Origin: Alphaproteobacteria bacterium
GTDB taxonomy: Bacteria; Pseudomonadota; Alphaproteobacteria; UBA828
Direction of reading: 5' to 3'
Assembly (NCBI GenBank): GCA_022826345.1
Contig: JAJDVB010000128.1
Location: 62,001 to 126,000, forward strand
DNA: 64,000 bases
Each line of letters begins with the position of its first letter. Within the stretch, counting starts at the first letter, position 1. The notes beneath the pieces were generated by a model. That model saw nothing but the letters and a program-made list of their open reading frames with translations. It had not been told where the DNA came from and ran no database searches. This document shows positions 38,958 to 47,165 of the stretch, one piece after another. Made by a program: the position numbers and the translations under genes.

Positions 38958-39439
38958 TGCCAGCCCTCGCGGAGCCGGTTTACGTAGGTGTCGGCGTCCT
39001 CTTGCGCCCAGATCGCCTTACCCATCCCGCGCAGGGAGAGGATCGGATCGACATCAATTTCGCCTGCCGCGCTGACGTACTCGCGACGATACCAGTCGAG
39101 CAGCGCCCCATAGCTCGGCGGAATTTCGCGCGCATCGGGGACATCCTTGCCCGAGGCACGCAGCGGATGACAGGGATCGCCCGGCTTGAAGAGGCGCCGC
39201 CGCCCCTTCGTCGTCTCGACCAGCATGCGATAGCGCCCGGGATTGGGTGCCTTATTGGCAACGCAGTGCAGATACGCATGCACCTGCACGCCGGGCCGCA
39301 GGCGGCCTGCGCCGGTGACCTGCTCGGCCTCGGCACGGCGGACGATCTCACCTACCGTGAAGTCGTCTTGCTGCGGGTGCTGGCGGTGCAGCAGTGCGGT
39401 TGCGATCCACACCTCGTCCGCAACGCGGATGCTAGCCAT
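38954..39439 (-). CDS. 161-residue partner of the PIN protein, putative atypical antitoxin
   Basis: No well-known domain is recognised. The protein starts MASIRVADEVWIATALLHRQ with an AAGGAG site eight bases before the ATG (39439). A helix-turn-helix-like DDFTVGEIVRRAEAE comes next, then VQVHAYLHCVANKAPNPGRYR and RRRLFKPGDPCHP. It ends with a variable acid/basic tail. At 161 residues it is about twice the length of VapB antitoxins. Its overlap with the PIN gene and the A+T-rich promoter before it are the case for an antitoxin role. It could equally be an unrelated DNA-binding protein. Confidence 0.55.
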   Translation of the reverse strand: MASIRVADEVWIATALLHRQHPQQDDFTVGEIVRRAEAEQVTGAGRLRPGVQVHAYLHCVANKAPNPGRYRMLVETTKGRRRLFKPGDPCHPLRASGKDVPDAREIPPSYGALLDWYRREYVSAAGEIDVDPILSLRGMGKAIWAQEDADTYVNRLREGWQ

Positions 39440-39469
39440 GTCAACTCTCCTTGGAAAGTCTACCTTGAA

Positions 39470-39498
39470 AACATAGTTGATCCAGTAAACTTTTGCAA
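39470..39498 (-). promoter_or_regulatory. Putative sigma-70-type promoter for the PIN module
   Basis: On the minus strand TTGCAA (39498-39493) and TATGTT (39475-39470) are 17 bases apart, about 30 bp ahead of the ATG at 39439. The area is visibly A+T-rich compared with its surroundings. No operator repeat is evident between. Confidence 0.4.
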
Positions 39499-39575
39499 CT
39501 ACAGATGCGGGCGCGACGCACCGAACTCCGGGAGCGCGCCTCCCCCCGATCATACGTTCACGCTAGACTCGGTGA

Positions 39576-40289
39576 ATGGCTCAGCCCGTCATCGGCCTCA
39601 CCCTCGATTCCGAGCCGCCGGGCGGCTACTCCGGCGAGCCTTGGTACGCGATCCGCGAAAATTACTGCACGGCGGTCGCGGCGGCGGGCGGGATTCCGGT
39701 CGCGCTGCCGCACGAGCCGGAGCTCGCGGAGCGCTATCTGGAAACGGTAGACGGCCTGATCATCACCGGCGGTGCCTTCGACGTGGACCCGGCCCTCTTC
39801 GGCGCCACCTCTCGGCACGAGACCGTCACCACCAAGGACCGACGCACCGCCTTCGAGCTTGCCATCACCCGCGCCGCGCACCGGCAGGCGGTTCCCTCCC
39901 TCGGCATCTGCGGCGGGCAGCAGCTGATGAACGTGGCGCTCGGCGGCACCCTCATCCAGCACATCCCGGATGCGGTGCCCGATGCCCTGGCGCACGAGCA
40001 GCCCAACCCGCGCACCGAGCCGGGCCATGCGGTCTCGCTGGCGGCCGGCAGCGTGCTCCGGGCCATTGTCGGCAGCGATGTCATGCGGGTGAACAGCGCC
40101 CACCACCAGGCCGTCGCCGAGGCGGCCTCCGGCCTCGTGGTCAACGCTCTCGCGCCGGACGGCGTGATCGAGGGCATCGAGGACCCCACGCACCGCTGGT
40201 TCATCGGCGTGCAGTGGCACCCGGAATACGCGATCGACCCCGGCGATGCCCGCATCTTCCGCTCGCTGATCGAGGCCTGCGCGCGTTAG
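39576..40289 (+). CDS. Gamma-glutamyl-gamma-aminobutyrate hydrolase-like class I GATase (PuuD family)
   Basis: A 237-residue class I glutamine amidotransferase-like hydrolase. The nucleophile Cys is in LGICGGQQLMN; His and Glu of the triad are in VQWHPEY. TGGAFDVDPALFG is the usual early block for PuuD-type enzymes. The best-known family member cleaves gamma-glutamyl-GABA in putrescine breakdown. No other puu gene is near, so the natural substrate is unsure. It is followed, after 109 bp, by two OsmC genes. Confidence 0.85.
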   Translation: MAQPVIGLTLDSEPPGGYSGEPWYAIRENYCTAVAAAGGIPVALPHEPELAERYLETVDGLIITGGAFDVDPALFGATSRHETVTTKDRRTAFELAITRAAHRQAVPSLGICGGQQLMNVALGGTLIQHIPDAVPDALAHEQPNPRTEPGHAVSLAAGSVLRAIVGSDVMRVNSAHHQAVAEAASGLVVNALAPDGVIEGIEDPTHRWFIGVQWHPEYAIDPGDARIFRSLIEACAR

Positions 40290-40398
40290 TCGACGTGCGC
40301 GATCCGATCGGCCCGGGCCGCCCCTTGTCCGAACCGGGCGCGCCGTGGTGACATGGCCCGGAACTCAACAATCATGCCATGACTTACGGGAGGACCCT

Positions 40399-40860
40399 GT
40401 GACCTTCGACTTGCCGCCCACCCATCACTTTGTCATCGACGCCAAGGCCACCAGCCGCTGCCGCCTCGAAGCCAGCACACGCCAGCACACCGTGATCATC
40501 GACGAGCCGGAGGTACGCGGCGGGACCGACAGCGGCGCCACACCGCTGGAGACGATGCTCTCCTCCTTCCTCGCCTGCCTCAACGTCATTTCGCACCTGA
40601 TCGCCGACGAGATGGAGATCGAGATCGACGATCTTTCCATGTCCCTCGACGCCATCTTCGACACCGATGGGATTCGCAACACGACGCCGACAGCGCTCCC
40701 GTTCCCGGAGATCGATCTGACGATGAACATCACCACGTCGGCGTCGGACGCCGAGATTGCGCGGCTCCGCGAAGACCTTGAGAAGCGTTGCCCGGTGACA
40801 GTGATTCTCACCCAGGCCGGCACGAAGATTAACGCGACCTGGAACGTCACGAGGCCCTGA
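40399..40860 (+). CDS. OsmC family peroxiredoxin, tandem copy 1
   Basis: A 153-residue OsmC/Ohr-type thiol peroxidase. The two redox Cys are in SSFLACLNVI and in LEKRCPVTV, the spacing expected. The family reduces organic hydroperoxides using dithiol or lipoyl donors. GTG at 40399 after GGGAGGACCCT is the start (MTFDLPPTHHF). The last 54 residues are identical to copy 2 while the first 100 are clearly different. Both have equal length, 153 residues. Confidence 0.88.
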   Translation: MTFDLPPTHHFVIDAKATSRCRLEASTRQHTVIIDEPEVRGGTDSGATPLETMLSSFLACLNVISHLIADEMEIEIDDLSMSLDAIFDTDGIRNTTPTALPFPEIDLTMNITTSASDAEIARLREDLEKRCPVTVILTQAGTKINATWNVTRP

Positions 40861-40992
40861 TTATTTCAGCCCGAGAAGACGCGTTGTCTCTCGCTTGACG
40901 TATTCGCAAAGCCGGCCCTTGAGCGGACCGGGAGCGCCATGCTGATATGGCTGGGCGCTCTGTGAGTGGACTGCGACCCCAGGGGGAAAATC

Positions 40993-41454
40993 GTGAACTT
41001 TGATTTACCGACCAATATTCGCATCGCGATTGAGGCAGCCGCCACCAGCCACAGCCGCGTGGAGGCCCGCGCTCGCCACCACAAGGTGATCATCGACGAG
41101 CCGGCGATCCGCGGCGGGAGCGACAGCGCCGCTACACCGCTGGAGACGATGCTGTCCTCCCTCCTCGCCTGCCTGAACGTCATTGCGCACTTTATTGCCG
41201 ACGAGATGGGGATCGAGATCGATGATCTCTCCATGTCCCTGGACACCGCCTTCGACACCGCGGTGGTCCGCGGCACCCAGCAGGCGACGCTCCCGTTCCC
41301 GGAGATCGATCTGACGATGAACATCACCACGTCGGCCTCGGACGCCGAGATCGCGCGGCTCCGCGAGGACCTTGAGAAGCGTTGCCCGGTGACGGTCATC
41401 CTTACCCAGGCCGGCACGAAGATTAACGCGACCTGGAACGTGACGAGACCCTGA
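40993..41454 (+). CDS. OsmC family peroxiredoxin, tandem copy 2
   Basis: A 153-residue paralogue of the previous gene, with redox Cys in SSLLACLNVI and LEKRCPVTV. The first 100 residues align but differ at about one position in three (MNFDLPTNIRIAIEAAATS against MTFDLPPTHHFVIDAKATS). The remaining 54 are the same. GTG at 40993 follows GGGGGAAAATC. Gap to copy 1 is 132 bp. An upstream GTG lies in an unrelated context. Local gene conversion fits the pattern better than one old duplication. Confidence 0.88.
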   Translation: MNFDLPTNIRIAIEAAATSHSRVEARARHHKVIIDEPAIRGGSDSAATPLETMLSSLLACLNVIAHFIADEMGIEIDDLSMSLDTAFDTAVVRGTQQATLPFPEIDLTMNITTSASDAEIARLREDLEKRCPVTVILTQAGTKINATWNVTRP

Positions 41455-41547
41455 TCCTGGAGCCCGAGAGGGAGCGCTGACTCCCGCTTATCGTCTCCGC
41501 CCCTTGATCCGATCTCTCAGGCGCCGAGCGCCGGCTGGGCTCGCCGC

Positions 41548-42852
41548 TCACCTGTACATGAGGTTCGGAAGCCAGAGGGCCAGTTCCGGGAACGCGAATA
41601 TGATTCCCAGCACGACGATCTCGACCTGCAGGAACCACCAGATACCATGATATATTTCTTTGAAATTAAAACCCGGAGACACACTTTTTAAAACGAATGC
41701 GTTCAGCCCAACGGGCGGTGTGATCAAACCGATTTCGAGCGATTTTGTGACAAGAACGCCGATCCAAATCGGGTCCATGCCGAGCCTTTCCAAGGGCGGC
41801 AAGAATATCGGCACTGTCAAGAACATGACCGAAATCGGGTCGATGAAGAGACCCAGCACAAGCATGAGAAGCAGATACAGCAGCAACAGCACCCGCGGAT
41901 GAACATCCATGCCGACGATGCCTTCGGTAATGGCCGAGGATGTTCCGCTGACGGCTAGGTAGGATGTAAAAATCAGTGCGCCCACCAGGATAATGAAGAT
42001 CACCGAGGTCGTTTTTGCCGTTTCGGTGAAAACGGATCGAAGGACCTGGAGGCTTAGACGCCCTCTGAAAAGCGCTATGAGGAATGCTCCTCCCGCTCCC
42101 ATGGCGCCTGCTTCGGTCGGTGTAAAGATGCCCGCATAGATGCCTCCGATCACCACGACGGCCAGCAGCAAGGCAGCCCAGACGTCCTTGAGAGAGCGGA
42201 TTTTCTCGGACCTCGGGGCCGGCGGCAATGGAGGCGCCAGCTTGGGATCGCGAAGCACCCTTACGTAGATCATCACGGCGAAACAGAAGGCCGTGAGAAG
42301 TCCGGGGACGATGCCAGCGATAAAGAGCCGCGGGATGGATTCCCGCGCGATGATGCCGAAGACGATCAGAACGACGCTGGGAGGGATCATGCCGGCGAGC
42401 GTGCCCACGGTCGCGATGCATCCCGCGGCGAGCCGGCGATCGATGTTGTTCTTGAGCATTTCGGGGAGAGCGACCCGACCGAAGACCGCGGTCGTCGAGG
42501 TGGTCGAGCCCGAGCACGCGGCAAATCCGGTGGCGGCAAAGGTTGTTGCCAGCACCAGACTGCCTCTCAAATGCCCGACCCATGCGCGCGCGGCGCCGAA
42601 CATGTCTTCCGTCACCCTGGACGCGATGGCCATGTGGCCCATCAGCAGGAACAGCGGTACGGCGCTCAACGAGTAGCCCGAACCGATATCAAAGAGGCGC
42701 CCGCCGAGCGTGTTCAGGGTCGAGTCGAGACCGCGGCTGGTTGCGAAACCGATCGCACCCATGAGGAGCAACGTGAATCCGACCGGCACCCTCAGTGCCA
42801 GGAGAGCCGCGACTCCTACGATGATGAGAATTGGGGTGACTGGATCAATCAA
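41548..42852 (-). CDS. dctM: TRAP transporter large permease (DctM)
   Basis: A 434-residue membrane protein with about twelve hydrophobic segments. FAATGFAACSGSTTSTTAVFG and GCIATVGTLAGMIPPS are DctM signatures; the ending LELALWLP is usual. With DctQ and DctP it imports an organic acid or similar anion using sodium. The start is a TTG overlapping the dctQ TGA (TTGA), as no ATG/GTG is in range; residues upstream of that in the frame lie within dctQ. The 3' end contains A+T-rich codons, as does dctQ. Confidence 0.9.
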   Translation of the reverse strand: MIDPVTPILIIVGVAALLALRVPVGFTLLLMGAIGFATSRGLDSTLNTLGGRLFDIGSGYSLSAVPLFLLMGHMAIASRVTEDMFGAARAWVGHLRGSLVLATTFAATGFAACSGSTTSTTAVFGRVALPEMLKNNIDRRLAAGCIATVGTLAGMIPPSVVLIVFGIIARESIPRLFIAGIVPGLLTAFCFAVMIYVRVLRDPKLAPPLPPAPRSEKIRSLKDVWAALLLAVVVIGGIYAGIFTPTEAGAMGAGGAFLIALFRGRLSLQVLRSVFTETAKTTSVIFIILVGALIFTSYLAVSGTSSAITEGIVGMDVHPRVLLLLYLLLMLVLGLFIDPISVMFLTVPIFLPPLERLGMDPIWIGVLVTKSLEIGLITPPVGLNAFVLKSVSPGFNFKEIYHGIWWFLQVEIVVLGIIFAFPELALWLPNLMYR

Positions 42853-43391
42853 GATTCTTCGACGAGCGTAGTCGGCGCCTCTTCTTCGATAAGCTTGTCC
42901 AGAATTATCAAATTCAACAGCTGAATCAGGAAACGCAACGCCAGCACCAGAAAACCTATCGAAATCGTCAATCGCGAGGGCCACGTTACGACCGAAATCG
43001 CTCCCAAGATCGTATCCCCCAGGACGTAGTTGTCCCAGGTTATGGCCGCGGTATACCAGGTCAGTGTCGCGGAAAAAATCAAAAAAGTACCCAGCTGAAA
43101 CAGCTGAAGAAATTTCCGGTATCGTCTGGGCAATTTGCTATAAAGCGCGTCGATCGCAATATGGGAGTTCTCGCGCTGTGCATACGCAAGGCCGAGGAAA
43201 ATGACCAATACGAACAATAGACTGACGTATTCGTACGATCCTGGCACATTCGTGGGCGTGAGGTATCGGACCAGCACGTCAGCCACGGTGATCACCATCA
43301 TGGCTGCAACGGCCGCAGCCGAGATATAAGTCAGTATGTCCTCAATGTGCCTCTGGGCACTCAATAGTACTCTTTTCACCTTAGAGTCCAT
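42849..43391 (-). CDS. dctQ: TRAP transporter small permease (DctQ)
   Basis: A 180-residue protein with four hydrophobic segments. Typical text: ADVLVRYLTPTNVPGSYEY, AYAQRENSHIAIDALYSKL and TWPSRLTISIGFLVLALRFL (last shortened: TWPSRLTISIGF). Codons are richer in A+T than neighbours. It is followed directly by dctM with a one-codon overlap. An intrinsic terminator sits in the 206 bp between dctP and this gene, which should reduce permease transcript relative to the binding protein. Confidence 0.9.
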   Translation of the reverse strand: MDSKVKRVLLSAQRHIEDILTYISAAAVAAMMVITVADVLVRYLTPTNVPGSYEYVSLLFVLVIFLGLAYAQRENSHIAIDALYSKLPRRYRKFLQLFQLGTFLIFSATLTWYTAAITWDNYVLGDTILGAISVVTWPSRLTISIGFLVLALRFLIQLLNLIILDKLIEEEAPTTLVEES

Positions 43392-43491
43392 TGTTTCTTC
43401 ATGTCGATCCGTACCGCCGCAGAAGTGGTCCAGTCACGAAGTTCTTCGATCGGTCGACCATGCGCGGCCCCGACCTTGCGATTTCTGCACG

Positions 43492-43542
43492 AAAAAATGG
43501 GAAGCATTCGACGGGGATTCGCCCCAGAGCCGAATGCTTCCC
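43492..43542 (-). terminator. Intrinsic terminator between dctP and dctQ
   Basis: On the minus strand GGGAAGCATTCG (43542-43531) pairs without mismatch with CGAATGCTTCCC (43510-43499), and a nested GGGG...CCCC (43525-43513) is in the loop. TTTTTT follows (43497-43492) after one A. It is the strongest terminator in the window and lies in the transcript between the binding protein and permease genes. Confidence 0.8.
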
Positions 43543-43597
43543 CATGTGTTGAACGACATGCTACTTAGCCTGTGAAGCCGGCATCCGAATCTCTCGG

Positions 43598-44614
43598 TTA
43601 TCCGCCGTGCTTCTTCAGCAGCTCGAAGTATTTGTTGAGGAGAGCTTCGCCATCGATCCCCTTTTCCTGCATTTCCGCTTTCCAGTTTTCCCGGGCGCCC
43701 ATTGCGGCTGCTTCCAGCTTATCGCGTTCGGCGAACCTGACCTTCTTTACACCGAGCTCTTCCGTCAGTTTTGCCTCGGCTTCCCCGTCTCGCATGACGG
43801 TTATCGCCTGGGCCCGAGGAACCATCTCCTCGTTGAGGTTCGAAATGATCTGCTGGATATCCGCCGGCAGCTCCTCCCAGGCCTCCTTGTTCATGACCAG
43901 CGTCATGGGGAAGTAGTAGAACGGCATGTACGCGTACCAGTATTCGAAGATGTCGCCGAATCCGAAGTCGTATGCTGCTGCCGGAGCACCCATGATGGCG
44001 GCGTCGACAACCCTTTTCTCCGCCGCTGACGGAAGCTCGCCCCAGGGGATCGCGTAGCCCGCAATGCCGGCGGCCTCAAGTGCGTCGCCTGCGCCGCCGT
44101 GAGCGCGAATCTTGGCTTGGCTGAGCTCCTCCATGGTATTGTAGTGGTCATACGACAGCATCTCGATCCGGGACCACTGGCCGACGAACATGAATTTCTG
44201 GTTGAGCCTGTCGAATTCCGCTTGAACCTCAGGCATTTTGAAGAATTCGTGCGCCGCCAGATTGTGTGCTTCCGCGTCGTAGGTCAGAAACGTCATGATT
44301 GTCGTCGTCGCGCGCGGGTATAAGCCGGGATTGTAGACTGCCGAGAGCTGCCCGACATCGAACGAACGCGCCTTGAGACCGTCCGGCTGTCCAGCAAACT
44401 TGCCAAGCGGTCCACCGAAGAGCCGGGTGAATGTCACCCTTCCATCGGTGCGCGCCTCAACCTCGTCCATCCATACGCGGGACGCTTCGTTGAGCGCCGC
44501 TTGGCTGAAGGCTGCATGATATGTGAGATGGAAATTATCTTCGGCCTTGGCGACTCCCGGTACCGCGAGAAGCGCGACAAAGGCCGCAGCAAGCAGTTTA
44601 CGTCGTAGTGTCAT
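43598..44614 (-). CDS. dctP: TRAP transporter substrate-binding protein (DctP)
   Basis: A 338-residue periplasmic binding protein. MTLRRKLLAAAFVALLAVPG then VAKA is a Sec signal peptide. The mature protein has TYDAEAHNLAAHEFF and the family's carboxylate-binding Arg context (ELSQAKIRAHG). Substrate not predictable. AAAGGGAGATC is the ribosome site. Downstream are the terminator and dctQM; upstream is the VOC gene across 174 bp. Confidence 0.9.
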   Translation of the reverse strand: MTLRRKLLAAAFVALLAVPGVAKAEDNFHLTYHAAFSQAALNEASRVWMDEVEARTDGRVTFTRLFGGPLGKFAGQPDGLKARSFDVGQLSAVYNPGLYPRATTTIMTFLTYDAEAHNLAAHEFFKMPEVQAEFDRLNQKFMFVGQWSRIEMLSYDHYNTMEELSQAKIRAHGGAGDALEAAGIAGYAIPWGELPSAAEKRVVDAAIMGAPAAAYDFGFGDIFEYWYAYMPFYYFPMTLVMNKEAWEELPADIQQIISNLNEEMVPRAQAITVMRDGEAEAKLTEELGVKKVRFAERDKLEAAAMGARENWKAEMQEKGIDGEALLNKYFELLKKHGG

Positions 44615-44788
44615 GGTTCGATCTCCCTTTTTCCAACATGTGCGAAGGGTACAGAGTGCTGGTTTCCTTTTCATAAGCGCCTCCCTGTTCTTCCACCCGT
44701 ACACTCGTCACAAATCCGATCCACTCACTCCGGACGGCCGAAGCGGCCGTAGCCGGTCGTGTCTCGAGACCATGATCGTCGATCCGTC

Positions 44789-45217
44789 CTAGCCCGGCAG
44801 GTCCACCTCCGCTCCTTCGTGGGCGGGAAAGTTCAATTCGATGCGCACGCCGTTCGGGTCGTGGACGAAGACCTGGTGCAGGTCGAGGTCCGGCACCTTG
44901 CGATGGTGGGCGGCGACGCCACGCTGCTCCAGCCTCGCAATCATGGCATTGAGCCCGGTGGCCTCGAAGGCGATGTGATCGATCGAGCCGGTGGTGGAGT
45001 CCGCGGAGCCGTCGCGCACCTGATCGCGCGCGTCGAGATAACCTCTGTTCTCGGCCACGTGGACCACCGCGCGGTCGCCCAGATAGATCCAATGCCCGCT
45101 GAACGGGAAGGGCGGCCGATAGCCGTCCTCAAGGCCCAGGACCTCGACATAGAAGTCCCGCGTCGCCTCGAGATCCCTGGTCAGCACAAGCACGTGGTTG
45201 AGGTTTTCCAGGGGCAT
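44789..45217 (-). CDS. VOC family (glyoxalase/dioxygenase-fold) protein
   Basis: A 142-residue protein of two beta-alpha-beta-beta-beta units. LNHVLVLTRDLEATRDFY holds the first metal His, and GSIDHIAFEATGL and DPNGVRIELNF the second His and Glu. Typical substrates are glyoxalase thiol adducts, extradiol compounds or antibiotics. It is divergent from the RraA-like gene over 120 bp. The start at 45217 (MPLENLNHV) has GGAGAACACGACG before it. No specific function. Confidence 0.82.
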   Translation of the reverse strand: MPLENLNHVLVLTRDLEATRDFYVEVLGLEDGYRPPFPFSGHWIYLGDRAVVHVAENRGYLDARDQVRDGSADSTTGSIDHIAFEATGLNAMIARLEQRGVAAHHRKVPDLDLHQVFVHDPNGVRIELNFPAHEGAEVDLPG

Positions 45218-45337
45218 CGTCGTGTTCTCCAAGCCGAGTTGACAGCACGCTGGAGGGCACGATCTCATCATCCCCTGCAATCGGGCGCTCAACAAGGGAA
45301 ATCCCCGGCCGCAAGGTCAGGGAGGAAAGGCCAACGA

Positions 45338-46066
45338 ATGCCGCCGACATCAGACAAGCCGCTGGCCGACGACACCCTCGCGCGATTGCGCGCCGTGAGC
45401 GTCGCCACGGTCACCATGCAGCTGCTCAAGCGCGGCCTGCGCCACACCTTCATCCAGGGTGCCCGCCCGCTAAATCCGCAGCACGCGTGCTTTGCGGCGG
45501 AGGCCTACACGTTGCGCACCATTCCCATGCGCGAAGACCTCAGCACGCCGGAGGTTCTGGCCGATCCGGAATACCCGCAGCGCAAGGCCATCGAGGCCTG
45601 CCCGCCCGGCCAGGTGCTGGTTTGCGACAGCCGGGGAGAGCAGCGTGCCGGGATGTTGGGAGACATCCTGATCACCCGGCTCATGGTACGCGGGGTCGCG
45701 GCGGTCGTCACCGACGGCCCGATGCGCGACGCGGCGGCGGTCGCAGCCATCACGTTTCCGACCTTTTGTACCGGCAGCGCCGCGCCCGCGAGCCTCGCCG
45801 CCCACTTCGCCGCCGCCGTGCAGGACCCGATCGCCTGCGGCGGCGTCGCGGTGTTCCCCGGCGACGTGCTGGTCGGCGATCCGGACGGCGTGTGCGTCAT
45901 TCCGCGCGGCATTGCCGACGACGTGGCCCGCGCTGCCGGCGAGCAGGAACAGATCGAGGCGTTTATCCTGGAACGCATCCGGGACGGCGCGTCCGTGCCC
46001 GGCACCTACCCGCCGAACGAGGCGACGCTCGCCGCCTTCGAGGCCTGGCGGCGCGATCGCGAGTGA
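45338..46066 (+). CDS. RraA family aldolase-like protein
   Basis: A 242-residue member of the RraA / 4-hydroxy-4-methyl-2-oxoglutarate aldolase family. Catalytic Arg and Asp lie in TDGPMRDAAA. GMLGDILITRLMVRG and VGDPDGVCVIPRG are the other landmarks. A C-terminal extension of about 40 residues is present. AGGGAGGAAAGG precedes the ATG. Family members either split oxo-acids or, as RraA, inhibit RNase E. The Arg-Asp pair argues for an aldolase. Adjacent VOC and MDR genes suggest aromatic or keto-acid breakdown, but this is weak. Confidence 0.82.
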   Translation: MPPTSDKPLADDTLARLRAVSVATVTMQLLKRGLRHTFIQGARPLNPQHACFAAEAYTLRTIPMREDLSTPEVLADPEYPQRKAIEACPPGQVLVCDSRGEQRAGMLGDILITRLMVRGVAAVVTDGPMRDAAAVAAITFPTFCTGSAAPASLAAHFAAAVQDPIACGGVAVFPGDVLVGDPDGVCVIPRGIADDVARAAGEQEQIEAFILERIRDGASVPGTYPPNEATLAAFEAWRRDRE

Positions 46067-46082
46067 CGTCCGGATCGGGGCA

Positions 46083-47006
46083 TCAGCGGGTTTTCAAGAC
46101 GAGCTTGCCTCTGAGGTGGCGGGACGCGCTGGTGGCGAGCGCGGACGCGGCATCTTCGAGCGTGAAGGTACGAAGCTCGGGCACCCGGACGGCGTCCGTC
46201 TCGACCAGGTCGAGGATGCGCAGCAGATGCGGGCGGTCGCGCCCGACCCTGGGGCGGAGCGCGGTCACGTCGTCGCGAGGCGGCTCGGGCGCGGTCGGGC
46301 CCGAGGCGATGAACGCCGCGCGGCCGCCTGGCTTGAGCACGGCGAAGGAACGCTCGGCCACGTCGCCGCCCACGGTCTCGAACACGGCATCGCAGTCCCA
46401 GACCGCTTCCGCAAAGTCCTGCGCGTTATAATCGATCACCTCGTCCGCGCCGAGGCCCTGCACATAGTCGATGTTGCGGGCGCTGCACGTCGCGATGACG
46501 CGCGCACCGATGTGCTTGGCGAGCTGAATTGCGAAACCGGCGACCCCGCCGGCCCCGCCCTGGATCAGGATCGTCTCGCCCGGCCGCAGGGCCAAGGTGT
46601 CCTCGATCGAGACCACCGCCGTCAGACCGGTCAGCGCGAGTGCCGCGGCATCCGCATGGGAGAGGCTGTCCGGCTTCGGCGCGATCAGCGCCGCCTTCAC
46701 TGCGATCTTCTCGGCGTAGGTCCCTTCCTGCCCGATCTCGCAGACGCCGAATACCGGATCGCCGGGTGCGAACTCGTCGACGCCGTCTCCGAGCGATGTG
46801 ACCACGCCTGAGAAATCGCGTCCGAGCACATAGGGAAAGTCGGTGATCCGGCTGTATTGGCCCACCAACACCTTGCAGTCTGCGCCGTTGACGCTGGCGG
46901 CGTGGACGTCGACGACGATTTCGCCCGGCCCGGCCTCCGGGTCGGGCAGGTCGCCGTAGCGGATGACCTCGGGTCCGCCATGCCGCTCGAAGTAGGCTGC
47001 CTTCAT
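46083..47006 (-). CDS. MDR superfamily NADPH:quinone oxidoreductase-like protein
   Basis: A 307-residue medium-chain reductase without zinc ligands. QGGAGGVAGFAIQLAKHIGA is the nucleotide-binding motif. KAAYFERHGGPEVI starts the protein, and ASVNGADCKVLVG and LGRDFSGVVTSLG are typical. Quinones, enones or aldehydes are possible substrates. It converges with the RraA-like gene (16 bp between the stops). The window does not fix the substrate. Confidence 0.87.
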   Translation of the reverse strand: MKAAYFERHGGPEVIRYGDLPDPEAGPGEIVVDVHAASVNGADCKVLVGQYSRITDFPYVLGRDFSGVVTSLGDGVDEFAPGDPVFGVCEIGQEGTYAEKIAVKAALIAPKPDSLSHADAAALALTGLTAVVSIEDTLALRPGETILIQGGAGGVAGFAIQLAKHIGARVIATCSARNIDYVQGLGADEVIDYNAQDFAEAVWDCDAVFETVGGDVAERSFAVLKPGGRAAFIASGPTAPEPPRDDVTALRPRVGRDRPHLLRILDLVETDAVRVPELRTFTLEDAASALATSASRHLRGKLVLKTR

Positions 47007-47165
47007 CGCCGCCCTTCCCGCTGCGCCGTAGCGGGGCGAAGTCTATAGGGAACGCCCGCCGTGTCACCCTGGCGGCAGCGGCAAGTGCCGCGAAGGGGTC
47101 GAACCAGTCGCCGCTTGACGGGCAAGAGTCTCTGTGTTCCCCGCTCAGGCCCCCTGCGGGGCTGG

